In this document: piece by piece, positions 10,576 through 21,836 of the stretch
How positions within the stretch are numbered: position 1 is the first letter of the stretch
Layout of the letters: each line of letters starts with the position of its first letter
Source of the DNA: Cytidiella melzeri
Taxonomy: Eukaryota; Basidiomycota; Agaricomycetes; Polyporales; Irpicaceae
Assembly (NCBI GenBank): GCA_022592445.1
Contig: JABYQR010000034.1
Coordinates: forward strand, 124,001-188,000
Reading direction: 5' to 3'
Length of the DNA stretch: 64,000 bases
The notes under the pieces: model-generated
The model's input: only the letters and a program-made list of their open reading frames with translations
Told to the model about the DNA's origin: nothing
Databases searched by the model: none
Made by a program: the position numbers and the translations under genes

Positions 10576-13430
10576 ATGGCGGCACGCAAGCTACAAAGTA
10601 CGTCTATCACACAGCTTGTTCTACCTTTATCCAACTTCCAGGTTTACAGCCGAAATCGACCGGACGCTAAAGAAGGTAACCGAAGGCGTCGAGCTCTTTG
10701 AGAGCATATACGACAAGATGCAAGCTTCAACAAACCAGCCACAGAAGGAAAAGCTCGAAAGTGAGTTGAAGACACAGATCAAGAAGCTGCAAAGGCTACG
10801 AGATCAAATCAAGACGTGGATAACGAACAATGACATCAAGGACAAAACGGCACTCACGGACACCCGTAAGCTCATTGAAACGGTATGCGCTCCTTATACC
10901 ATACGTCCTACTATGGTCCAGGGTGCTGCACTTCTATCCTGCGCCGACTCCGGACTTCTCTTTATGAGCGCACATGTACTCACGGGTCGTTCATTTCTCA
11001 GCAAATGGAGAAGTTCAAGGCCTGCGAAAAGGAGATGAAGACGAAAGCATTCTCGAAGGAGGGACTCACCCAAGCTTCCAAGCTTGATCCCAAGCAACAA
11101 GAGAAGCTGGAAACAACACAGTGGCTGCAGGGCCAAGTGGACGAACTCTCCTTACAGGTCGAGACAGCGGAGGCGGAGATTGAGACGCTGCAGGGTGGAC
11201 CCAAGAAGAAGAACAAGGGTGGACAACAGGCAGAGAGACTGGAAACCCTAGAGCACCTGAATGAGCGCAGAAAGTGGCACATTGGTCGTCTGGAACTGAT
11301 TCTTCGGTTATTGGACAACGGGACAATGGCAGTGGACAGAGTGAACGGACTGAAGGAGGATGTGAGCTACTTTGTTGAAAGTAATACGGTGCGTTGCGCT
11401 TTGTTATTTTTGCCGCAACAACCATTCATTGCTCTACAGGAGGAAGACTTTGATGAGGACGAGGGGATATATGATGAACTCAACCTTGAAGAAGAGGAGG
11501 AGAAGTTCGGACTGGCACAAGAGGAGCATGAGAGCGACGATTCAGAAGACGCGAGCGAAGGTTCGTTTGTCTCACTCAATAGCGAGATTCTGCTAATACG
11601 TTTGTAGATCTACCACCACGAACGCCGTCCAAGTCCAAACAGCACGACGACGAAAGTGTAACAAGCAGTAAACGAGACGGGAGCCCTGTATTGAAGAAGG
11701 CGCCAATAGCACTTCAGCTGCGAAGTGAGTGGTATTTCTACATTTGTTTTTCGATGCTAGAATTAACATTGGGCAGAACCTTCAATAGCGTCTGAAAGTT
11801 TGTGTTTCCTGTGCTGTGCTAGTACTACGGCGTGTTGATTACTCGTCTAGCGGTAAAACCTCCACCGCCACCAAATTTCGAGCAGAAACCGATGGCAAGC
11901 ATACTGAAAGCAGGGCTTGACAAGCCTCAACCACGCCTAGCACCACTACCTGTGCGATATGCGGCTGCAGCTGCAGCTGCAGTCACGCCTGTGCAACCGA
12001 CACCGCCAACCCCATCAGCCTCTTCAATACCAAGTCAGCCCCCTGCCCTGACTACGTCAATACCGGTCACAACATCGCCAGCGGACCAAATATCTGCAGT
12101 TACTACATCTCCAAGCCTGACGCATCCTTCGTTGACAAGCCCAGTCATTTCGTCAGCAGCATCAAATTCTGTGGCTCCAATTGATGGCTCGACGTACGAT
12201 TCACCCTTGCTGTCAGAAGCTCCTGAAGTCCCGATATCACCTTTAGTGAGAAATGGTAAACAAAAAAGAGTTCGTGCTTGTGTTCGACGAGAGCTGATGA
12301 CGCCCGTATGTGCTTCAGATTCACCACCAGCACCATTTGCGTCGACAATCGTAGTATGTAACTCTTCTTACGCATGCCGTACACTGTATCTTACTAATAA
12401 CATTACGCAGCAACCGCCGGCAGACTCATCTCCAGTGGCAGCATCGAATGGTGTCACAGCGCAGCATGCATTAAACCAGCCAGGACCGTCACCGCTTCCC
12501 ACAGAGTCGCCGCTCTATCCCGCACCGCAACCGAACGGCTCGTCAACCATACCACAACAAGCGCAGCAGCCCATGCCTCAATATCCTCCAGGAGTGAAAG
12601 TACCAGTTACAGAACTCCCACCACCAGGTTTGGTAGGCGCGCCGCAACAGCAAGCACCAGGCGCGAGACCAACGTCGACTGATCCGCAGCAGATGCTCTC
12701 TCAAACGAGACCTAACGTGACGAGTGGCTTCCCTGGTTCACTGTCAGACTTGGTCATATCCTTTGAGAACGTAAAGCAGAAAGGTCAGTTATGCCTCTCC
12801 TTTGTCTAACGCAAGCTTGTGCGCTGATGACGTACGCTGCCTTTGTGTGTGACGATCTCTGTCCTCCTCCGTAGCTCCTCATCGCATGTCTAACCTTGAC
12901 CAAGTACACAAATTATTGGAAGGCAGCTATTCAAGCATGCCGCAACCGCAGGATACAGAAAAGTACGTCAAAACATACCTCCGTTGTTGCATCTGTTCAC
13001 GAAGCGTTCTGCAGGCCGAAGTATTACGTACCTAGGAATCCTCTTCAGACACCATCGTACTATCCTCAAACACCGAATCCCATACTTAACACCTCCGGTA
13101 TCTTCTCTCAGCTCGATGTCGAGACCCTCTTCTACGTGTTTTACTTTCACCCGGGCACGTATCAGCAGTGAGTGCATTCGCTCTTTCTCCATGATGCCAG
13201 AAGGAGAATACGACAGTTCCTGTAGGTATCTTGCGGCGAAGGAGCTGAAGAGACAGTCTTGGCGATTCCACGTGAAATACCTAACGTGGTTTCAACGCCA
13301 CTCAGAGCCTCAAGCTATCACAGAAGAGTATGAGCAAGGTGTATACGTCTACTTTGACTGGGAGGGCTCGTGGTGTCAACGCAAGAAGAGCGACTTCCGG
13401 TTCGAATACCGTTATCTTTCAGAAGACTGA
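10576..13430 (+). CDS. NOT3: CCR4-NOT complex subunit Not3/Not5
   Basis: Eleven exons: 10576-10597, 10650-10882, 11002-11388, 11440-11560, 11608-11724, 11851-12255, 12319-12353, 12411-12783, 12875-12962, 13015-13167, 13226-13430; 712 residues. The N terminus [17 protein letters not shown] and the following coiled coil ([29 protein letters not shown]) are diagnostic of the Not3/5 N domain. An acidic patch and a long Pro/Ala/Gln-rich linker follow. The C terminus carries the NOT box: [55 protein letters not shown]. The protein scaffolds mRNA deadenylation and transcription control; the NOT box pairs with Not2. Two introns (63 and 57 bp) lack stops in frame and are called from the repeat-free linker context and consensus ends, so those two are less certain than the rest. 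Confidence 0.93.
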
Positions 13431-13704
13431 CCTATTTCGTTCGTCTCGCGTGCGGCCACCACTCCTTGCCGTCACCCTTACCACTCGTGATTTCTCTTGA
13501 ACTTCTGCCCCTTCCTTATATACTTTCCCTCTCGCAGCATCGTCTGCCAAGTGAGTCAAACATTGTAATCACTTGTACATTACTCTTGGACAATGCATCA
13601 CACGTCCTGCTATCGGTGTCCCGCCAGTGCGCGCTCGACGAAGCATTAAGTAAGTGTCATTAGCGAAAAAAAATTGTACGTGTGATAAACCGTCTAAGTC
13701 AGGA

Positions 13705-14576
13705 TTACTCGAGGACTACGACACCACCGAGGTCTGTGAACACCCTCTTAAGCTTCTCCGCGTCATCCTTGGCGACGTTCTCCTTGAGAATTTTTGGTAG
13801 TGATTCCACGAACTTCTTAGCCTGGAGAGACGTAGCACGAGACGTCGGGTCAATAAATATACACAAGTAGCGAGGAACATGGGGTGCGCACGTCGATGAG
13901 CGTTAGGTTGGGAATCATCGCCTTAACTTCCCGAATGACCTTTGGCTTGGAAGCGGCGTCGAAAGACTCCAGCTTGACATTGAACACTGTCTTCTCCTTT
14001 GGCTTCTCCTGCTATTGATACGCGTGTAAGAACCTGTGCTCCTGTTTCGGGCTACAACCCGTCGAAACGGTTTACCTCTAAGGGTGCCTCTGCTACAGCT
14101 GCTGGTGCCGGTGCAGCAGAAGGCATGGCAATCTCCTGGATGTTGAGTCGTGACTGGATAGAACGGGAAGCATCAGTGAGCACACGTTTGGACGGATACG
14201 AAGGCAGACAGAAAAAGGCAGCACGCACCTTGAGCAACGTCACAAGGTCAGCAGCCTGCAAAAGCGTGAGCCCAGAAATGTCATCCACGATCTTGACGAG
14301 TCTTGGGTCTGAAGATAAAGGAGTGGAGGACGGTTCTGCGGGGGCTGCAGCGGTGGCGAGCCATCTTGACGAGCCAGCGAACGACCTATAGTACCAGTTC
14401 AGGGTGAGCATACCTCAGTGACGGGTTTGGAATACAAAGGTATTGAGGTAAGACGAACGTACCGGGTGGCAGAACGCGTCCGGGTAGCTGCACGTAGAGA
14501 GAATGCACACCGACTCTAGAGAGAACAGGTCAGACAGCGCAAGATAGGCACAAGAGTTGGGTGTGCTTACCGCCAT
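13705..14576 (-). CDS. MNP1: Mitochondrial large-subunit ribosomal protein bL12 (L7/L12)
   Basis: Six exons: 14571-14576, 14463-14515, 14229-14385, 14076-14153, 13892-14011, 13705-13821; 176 residues. The first exon holds only ATG GCG. The spliced N terminus ([20 protein letters not shown]) is a typical Arg/Ser-rich mitochondrial presequence. Next come the L12 dimer region ([19 protein letters not shown]), an Ala/Pro hinge, and the C-terminal domain ([59 protein letters not shown]). It would form the flexible stalk of the mitoribosome that recruits translation factors. It is convergent with the NOT3 gene, with 274 bp between the stops. Length and all core segments fit the family. Confidence 0.93.
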
Positions 14577-14756
14577 AGTTGAGTGGAAATGGAGAGTGCA
14601 GGCGGCAATTAGCGGAGGGTGGCAGAAAGTGCCCGGGGCGCCCGTGGTATAGCCGGCCTTGCCCGCCGGACGCCGAGCAGGAGAAACCGAAGATTCTTTC
14701 AAATTTCGACTTCAAGAATCAAAGTCTGAGCAGAAGACGGTTTGGAAATTGATATA

Positions 14757-15447
14757 CTATGCTTTAGGTACTGTTCGTAAACGCCTGATTTTACGAACAC
14801 TGCTTCTTTCAACTCTTGTGCACCTCCAAAAATTCTGAGTATACTGCATGTAATCAAGGACTTCTAAATAGGGCTTTTGACGTGAAAGAAGTATTTTATT
14901 TGTCAGACGTGGAGTTGCTGAAGACGATGCAGTGAGTTTCTGGGCTCTCCTTGGACTGATGGGAAGAGATTCTGGCTGATGCACTGGATATTTTTCAAAA
15001 TACTTGGTGAAGCGAAGTGACCGAATTCACATGAGAATCTGCTCCAGCAGCCCGATCACTCAAAGTACATGTGCATAGTGGCTTTTACGAGCAATGTAGA
15101 ACGATGCGTGACTTCGCACAGAGCGCGGTTCAAACTCCGCTGAGACGCATATTGCAGCCTCGTCGTAAAAGTGTTGATGGCAGCACTACATATAGTAAGT
15201 CTTGATAATCTGCCGCCTCGAGCCGGTGTGACTAACCGTGACATTTTTACGAACGCCCCATGTCTTGTATGCCCTTCGCCGGCATCCTGCCGTAGCCCTC
15301 TCTTCCTCTCTAACCTGGCTGAAAAAATTACAGTGTGTTAGACAGATGCACAGGTATACGTCCATGTACTTTTTCCTTTTTTCAGCCGAGGATTTCCAGC
15401 GCAATGGGCTGAGCGCCGAAGTTTTACGAACAGTACCTAAAGCATAG
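14757..15447. mobile_element. Non-autonomous TIR element (MITE-like), 691 bp
   Basis: The two ends form perfect 25-bp inverted repeats: 14757-14781 (starting ctatgctttagg) and 15423-15447 (ending cctaaagcatag). Each end is flanked by TA (14755-14756 and 15448-15449), the target duplication expected of Tc1/mariner-class elements. The motif ttttacgaac or its complement recurs inside (near 14790 and 15240), so there are sub-terminal repeats as well. No frame encodes a transposase, so movement would depend on an element elsewhere. It lies about 180 bp upstream of the bL12 gene and about 220 bp from the carrier gene's stop. Superfamily is inferred from the TA only. Confidence 0.8.
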
Positions 15448-15668
15448 TAGTGAACGTAGCGCACTGACAATAATGGTCAACACCCCCAAACACACACACA
15501 CGGAGGTCATCGAGCACTTGACGAACTCGGAAATACTAGATTGTGAACATCGCCCCAAAATACTATTTTAAAACATAACTACATCCGTTGCTCAAGTCAC
15601 CCTCAACCACATCAATGAGGAAGAGGTGACAGTCCATAAATCCAAGCCTCCTAAGACTTTCCCCTCAA

Positions 15669-17820
15669 TTAATACCGGTACCTATAATCCGGATTTAAAT
15701 CTCCCATCTCCTGCTTCTCCTCGAACGTCAGCATACTGCGCTCACCCTCCACCATCGTATCGCGCCTCCGGTTCTCGCGGGAAATGTACAAGTAATAGCA
15801 GGTACACGAGAAGGCAGAGAGGCAGATGAAGGAGAGACAAATGGAGTAGCCGGCCTTGTACTCGGGAGCGTCTTGTGCGAGGAAGGCGTAGGCGGCAATG
15901 ATACCCCCGACTGGATAACACGCAGATAATAAACAAGTCAGGAGGAAAGGATAGTGTGGGAAAGTGGAAAAACGTACTGTTTCCGAACCCCACTTGCCAG
16001 CCTGTACCTACAGACCGTCTGCGGTGGCCAGCCACTGAAAGGGTAGACACCAAGTCAGTACCACGACGTCTCGCACGTAGACCAGTCGTAAGAGACATAC
16101 AATTTGTAGCCACCCAGCAAATGATCACAGGCATACTCGCGTACGTACCCGACGCGGCCAAAAACAAGCCTCCATACGCTGCATGGGGTTTATGATGCAG
16201 CTTGAATGCCATAGCAAACCCGGCGAGAGCAATCGCCTGGGGAATGAGCGTGAATATGAACCGATGGCCGACGCGGTCCGAGATGATGGCAATGATCAGG
16301 GAGAGCACGAAGGCGCAAGCCCATGGAGGGACCGAGAAGAGTTGGGTGCTGACGGCAGAGTGTCCAAGACCTTGAATGATGCCAGGAGCGAAGTACGCTA
16401 CGAAATGGTGTATTGTGACTATCGTTGTGTGATTGCTAGGGTGAATGAACCTACCATAGCTGTATGCAGGGACGATGAGACCAAAGTACATGAAACCTCC
16501 GAGAAGTACCCTCGCTAAACAGATTACTTGTGATGAGCTTGGTCTAGTGGTGTAGGCGTACGAACGACTCACGATCACCAATAATCTTGAAGATGCCTTT
16601 TACATTCAAGGGCTTGTGGCGTTGTGAGTCGCCGACATCTTCCTGCAACCTTGCCTTTACAAATTGCCTCTCTTCTTCTGTCAACCATTTGACATCTTCA
16701 GGGAAGTCGCAGAGAACGAAGAAGAATATCAGGCCGACGACGCACGTCAACAGGCCCTCTGTAGCGAGCCACATTGATTAGAATGATTTATATCCAAGCG
16801 AAGCGCAATCTGCTCACCGAGGATGAACACCCATCGCCATCCGCGGTATCCCCGGATTCCGTCCATTTTACCTATAGCCGTGGCGAGCAAGCCTCCGAAC
16901 GCACCCGCCAACGTAGTCGACGAAAAGAAGAACGAATACCGTTTCTGCGCTTCCGAGCGTTTGTACCACCTGATATAGCAAAACACGCCCGTAAGCACCC
17001 CCATCTGTCAAGCGGTCGTCAACTATGAAACAGCTCACATTGCGAGAAGATAGAAACAACCGGGGAACATGCCGCTTTCGAAGACGCCTAGGTATGATAT
17101 TAGTAATGAGGGAGAAATTTTCGCCAACGTAAACGTACCGAGAAAGATGCGAGCAGTAACGAGTCCGCCAAAGCCCTGCGACAGTCCTTGCAAGCAAGTA
17201 GTCAAGCCAAAGAGAAACATGCACGCGGACACTAGAATCAAAGTCTTCAGAGTCTGGCAAACTATAGTGAATCGTGCGGACTTACACCACACATGCGGCT
17301 TGAACCGCTTCATGAGAGCATTCGAGGGGATCTCGAACAGGACGTATGGCACGAAGCTACATGCAGTTCAGGCAGCATCAGCACCGCTCTTGGCTGAGTG
17401 AAACCAATATACTTACAACACTACTAGAGCGGTATTATACTGGTTGCCAACAAGGCTCAAGTCCTTCTTCAAGCCAAATAGGGCTGCATTCGAGATATTG
17501 ACCCTGCGGGTGAGGACATGGTCATTCCACGCCTTGCACGAGCGCACTGAGTCATCAAACGCACCGGTCGAGGAAAGCCAAGAGGTAGAGAATGCAGATG
17601 GGTGGGACGAGGCGCATATCAATCTTTCTCATGAGCTTTCGTTCATCAATGTTTGGAAAGTTTCTGTGCAGCTCGTCGTGATCTGAATACGTCTGCTTCT
17701 CATCGTCAGCGGAGGACGGTGAATGGGCACGCAAGTCCTGCGGGCCTGCGAGAGAGAGAGAGAGGGTTAGTCGCAGAACTTGACATCGAGGCTGTCAGCA
17801 AACGCACTTTTGGAGTCCAT
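15669..17820 (-). CDS. MFS carrier, anion:cation symporter (Dal5/Tna1-like) family
   Basis: Twelve exons: 17808-17820, 17565-17745, 17417-17503, 17286-17356, 17139-17231, 17039-17087, 16818-16969, 16573-16758, 16455-16514, 16101-16397, 15978-16034, 15669-15910; 495 residues. Family marks: RKIDMRLVPPICILYLLAFLDRVNISNA in the first helix region, YVLFEIPSNALMKRFKP, LTARIFLGVFESGMFPG-type motif in helix 4-5, WYKRSEAQKR, the cytoplasmic loop with LTEEERQFVKARL, then FMYFGLIVPAYSYAYFAP and GWQVGFGNIGGII. It should have 12 membrane helices. Relatives import allantoate, nicotinate, pantothenate or biotin with protons at the plasma membrane; the substrate cannot be read from sequence. The first intron contains a CT-rich tract before its acceptor. 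Intact. Confidence 0.92.
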
Positions 17821-18930
17821 GGCGGCAGCGACAGAGGAACGAGGGGTGGGGGAGGTAAGCTGGGGTACAAGGTTATATACGATAGTTGTGGATCCAGGGA
17901 AGAGTCAGCTGTTCGGAGCGCGCCAACTGATTAACGAAACTAAGATGTCAGGCGGGCTTCTTGCATCCACTAATGTCGATTGTACCTGGCTGTTCTTGGT
18001 GACTCGTTCCTGGCACCTTCTCAACGTTCTTACGCCCCTCCATTGCTATAGTACTCAACGAAATCGTTTCCTCGCTGTACGGTGCAGCTTGGACTCGGCG
18101 CCCCTATTGCGGCGATGGGCCCGGGGATGCGGAAAGGCTCTATTCGTTGATCCTCGGACGGGCGATTGCATTTGCCAGAATCCTCGCGTCAAATAGGTGG
18201 TAGTTGCTGGCCATGGGTTCAAGGTCGTTGAGGGGATCGACTCGAAGCCTTACTATGATTACATCCGTACAGACTTTCTGCCGGTTACGGTTCTGCAAGT
18301 TACCGAGATCTAGGCGTTGATCGGACAGACTGTGCGGCCCGGGAAGATTGACATCACGGACTCCGAAAGGAAGAACAGTCACTAGGATTCACGTGAGCGT
18401 CCCGCCAATCCTGACAGTTCTACAGTAGGTACAATCAAAGGTGCAAACGGTGCTAGACAGCATTGCATCCTCAGCAGGATCAGCATAGGTTTATTCAGCT
18501 CTTTGACTTTTGTCTTCTTCTTCACAGCTAGCCTCTATACGCTCGGATTGCAGGGTCCAATACGGCCAAGCGAAACATCAAACTCCGCTATCAATCTCGC
18601 TGGTGCTTTTGCCTGTTTTGCGAGCATAACCTGAACAATCAAGGCGAAGATTCTCGTTGTTAATCATTTCGCTTGAGCGCGAGACGACTGTGCTGGTTCT
18701 GACGCAAAGCTGATTCTTGATTAATACAGGGAACAAACTTGCGTCAACACACAAGAGACCCATCCTGATTTCAGAACTTGTTGACGGTCGTGGCGCCAGT
18801 CTTTTCTAGGCGAAGATGAGGGGGAGGGGGAGGATCGTGCATTTCAAAGCCACCGCATACTTTACCCAGCTTAAAAACATGCTCACAAGAGGTCAAGACA
18901 CTCACAATCAATCTCAGTATCGAGCGTATG
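17821..18930. other. Intergenic, 1.1 kb, no gene seen
   Basis: This is the upstream region of the carrier gene (minus) and the 3' flank of SHG1 (minus). Frames on both strands are short and unlike proteins. No inverted repeats or tRNA-like fold was noticed. Confidence 0.5.
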
Positions 18931-19700
18931 TCAAGCGACTGAAGGGTCCTTATCGCTCAGCGGAGACTCCAACATTGCGCTGTCTTCACTTCCGTAGCCA
19001 TCTTCGGCAGCCTGGTCCTGCGAATCTATGCCATTCACCCCGACGGCTGAGGTCTGTCCGTCACTTTGTGTTTGTATCGACAGAGGAGCTTGAGCCGTCT
19101 CGCGTGAAGCTATTGCACTACCGTTGGTGACTGTCCAAATTTCATATCAGGCGAATGCATGACGGCGGCGATAGGACCACGCACCCATATCCCTCTCTCC
19201 TCGATTTTCGCGAATGATCTTGTTGACGCGTTCGCGGATGGTAGCTGCCAATGCCGGATCATTCAACTTCGGAGTTTCTGCAACGGTACGCCCCACCAAG
19301 GGATATCTACGTGACAGAAATGTTTTGTAACGAGGTTTTGTGGTCCACGATTAACACACACCTATTCAACTCCTGAAGCAATTCGCGATGCGCAGATGTC
19401 TCAGGCATTAACAAGATCTTCCCGTCTGAAGATAGCTTATGACGGGTGATGTCTTCCACACGACTCATGAACGACGCGAACCCTTCCTATACTCAGTCAA
19501 CTACGCCTATTCGCATGTTGGACTGCTGGAACCCACGCACCGCACTCCGGAACTCTGTCAAAAGCTCACGCCGTAACCGGTCGAACTCTCCCGACTTCTT
19601 GAACCTGTGGACAGTGTGTCAGGCTCGCGATTGAAAAAAGAGTGACAAAGGAGAGGACGTACTCATCGACAAGCTGCGTTGGATTGTAAATATCAGGCAT
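18931..19700 (-). CDS. SHG1: Shg1/BOD1-type subunit of COMPASS (Set1C)
   Basis: Five exons: 19663-19700, 19541-19604, 19362-19486, 19185-19306, 18931-19130; 182 residues. The N-terminal half carries the family signature: TQLVDEFKKSGEFDRLRREL, FASFMSRVEDITRHKLSSD. The middle holds ALAATIRERVNKIIREN, and an acidic/Ser tail follows. Shg1 is a non-essential subunit of the histone H3K4 methyltransferase complex; relatives in animals (BOD1) act in phosphatase control at kinetochores. The small size fits. It shares a 303-bp upstream region with the uroporphyrinogen decarboxylase gene. Confidence 0.88.
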
Positions 19701-20003
19701 TGCAATAGCTCTCCTCGTTGATTTGAGCGCATGCGTTCATGCAGAGTACACGCAAGTTTAGTAGCGTTTCAGGGAGCAGAGTCTCATGGGAGAGTGAGAA
19801 CAAGAGCCGGGACCGCTCCCCACATCTGTCCCGAGCTGATTTGCTCACCGCCAAAACGCTGGCTGCTCGCGATTGTCCGCCAATGATGTTGGCTAAGATG
19901 TCGCAACCCAGCTGTACCTCTTATACGACTACCCCGACTAGCCATAGGACTGGGTTTACTAGCACGTCTAAATACCAACGCTCTACCACCCACCATCTTG
20001 CTC
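19701..20003. promoter_or_regulatory. Bidirectional upstream region of SHG1 and HEM12
   Basis: These 303 bp separate the two start codons of oppositely directed genes, so both core promoters and 5' leaders must lie here. No clear TATA box was recognised. Confidence 0.55.
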
Positions 20004-21208
20004 ATGTCGGACTTTCCTCCCCTCAAGAACGACTTGCTGCTGAGGGCTGCAAGGGGTATGTCTTTCTTGCCTAGTTTTGAGAAATCGCCTAACAGAGTCA
20101 TGTCTTTTCTGTCACAGGAGAGCAGACAGAACGGGCACCCGTATGGGTGATGCGGCAGGCCGGCCGCTATCTTCCTGGTACGCACTCGCCCTTCCCTCAA
20201 AAGCTCAACACCACTTCTCACTGTCGTACTGCAGAATTCAGAAAAGTCCGCGAATCACACGAGTTCTTCACAGTATGCCAGACCCCCGAGCTCGCGATGG
20301 AGGTAACCCTCCAGCCAATCCGTCGGTACAGTGGGCTCGTCGACGCCTCGATTATCTTTAGCGACATCCTCGTCATCCCTCAAGCGTTGGGCATGGAGGT
20401 CCTCATGAATCCCGCTCCAAGCTTCCCAGACCCTCTAAACACGCCTGAGGACATCAAGAAGCTGAAGGCGAACGTGGACGTCAACAAGGAACTCGGCTAT
20501 GTTTTCGAGGCGATCACGATGACCAGGAAGGGACTGAAGGGCGAAGTTCCTCTGATCGGGTTCTGCGGTGCACCCTGGACGCTGTTCGGGTACATGGTCG
20601 AGGGAGGGGGCAGCAAAACGATGCAAAAATCAAAGAGTTGGCTGTTCAAATACCCAGCAGAGTCCAAACAGGTCCTGGAGCGCATCACAGACGTCTCTGT
20701 CGACTATCTCGTCGGCCAGGTCAAGGCCGGGGCTCAAGCACTCCAGATATTCGACTCGAACGCAGGCGACCTCGCCCCCCACCACTTTGCCGAATTCTCC
20801 TACCCCTACCTCAAACGCATCTCTGCAGAAGTGCGCAAGCGCCTCCTCGAACACGACATCCCCGCTGTTCCCTTGATCCTCTTTGCCAAAGGCGCAAACC
20901 ACGCGCTCGAGTCTCTCGCCAAAGACGCAGGCTACGACGTCCTCGGGCTCGACTGGGTCATCGAGCCTTCCCTCGCTCGTGAACTCGTCCAGGACAGAGT
21001 CGCATTGCAGGGGAACCTGGACCCGAACGTGCTGTATGGTGGTAGAGAGGCGATTGAAAGGGAAGTGAGGAGGATGTGCGAGAGCTTCCGGGTCCAAGGG
21101 AAGACGAAGGCGTGGATAGGGAACTTGGGACATGGAATTACTCCTGGTGTTGACCCGGAGGACTTGAGGTTCTTCTTTCAGTGTGTGCAAAAGTATTCGG
21201 CGAACTAG
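20004..21208 (+). CDS. HEM12: Uroporphyrinogen decarboxylase
   Basis: Three exons: 20004-20055, 20118-20177, 20235-21208; 361 residues, the usual family length. It removes the four acetate carboxyls of uroporphyrinogen III to give coproporphyrinogen III in cytosolic heme synthesis. Seen: the N-terminal signature PVWVMRQAGRYLPEF spanning the second intron, ILVIPQALGMEV, IGFCGAPWTLFGYMVEGGGS, the DSNAGDLAP segment, LDWVIEPSLA, LQGNLDPNVLYG and the C-terminal NLGHGITPGVDPED. Conserved Arg and Asp of the active site lie in the first and central motifs. Codon use in the last two-thirds is strongly biased to C-ending codons, as in a highly expressed gene. Confidence 0.97.
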
Positions 21209-21836
21209 TTGCATATACACGGCTTGCAGGGGATGTAAAATGCATGCAATGTAGAATGACTTTGATCAATTTGGATTGCTCTAACAGCTAGATGTTCAAT
21301 TGTCCAAAACGCGGAACAGATATCGCAACAAACGCTAGACGTCGCAACCCAGACAGCATATGCAAGAACCTCGGGATGTGACTCTTTGTATTCCTATCTG
21401 ACTAGCCGATACACACATACATTGACTCTAAGGCCAAGCTGCAAAAGAGAGAGGAGAAATAATAATAACAAAAAAGAAACGAAAGTGTGGGATCCTGAAG
21501 AAGAGGAGAAGGGAGTGTGAGAGGGTGTCGTGGAGAGGGCGTCACATAAAGCGGATGGTAAAAAAGGAGAACACAAGAAACCATAAATGCGTGGAGATTC
21601 GATGATCCAATGTTTGATGATGTGAGATTACTATGCAAGAGAGCAGCAAAGCAGATACTGTAGATGACTGGGGGGAATGAGCGAGACGATGCGATGACCT
21701 TGATACAATGCGAGGTGTGCAAAACTTGGAGGGAACGGGACTGCGAGGGTTGAGCACAATGGCGCAATAAAGATAGTGACTGGGGACTACAGGAGCCTGC
21801 CTGAATGCCCACAGTCGATGCATAGTCGAGAAGAGC
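21209..21836. other. Convergent 3' flanks of HEM12 and CDC14
   Basis: A 628-bp stretch between two stop codons. It is A/T-rich in parts and has no supported coding frame; it should hold both 3' untranslated regions and terminators. Confidence 0.5.

Noticed and set aside
11066..11425. 119-codon frame antisense to NOT3
   Set aside because: It crosses an intron border of the well-supported NOT3 gene and has a Ser/Pro/Cys-rich, non-protein-like product.
15056..15160. Possible tRNA-derived sequence in the TIR element (ggttcaaactcc resembles a B box)
   Set aside because: No cloverleaf could be drawn and no matching A box or acceptor stem is present.
20630..21220. 196-codon frame antisense to HEM12
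   Set aside because: The sense frame is a complete uroporphyrinogen decarboxylase. The strong C-ending codon bias removes stops on the other strand.
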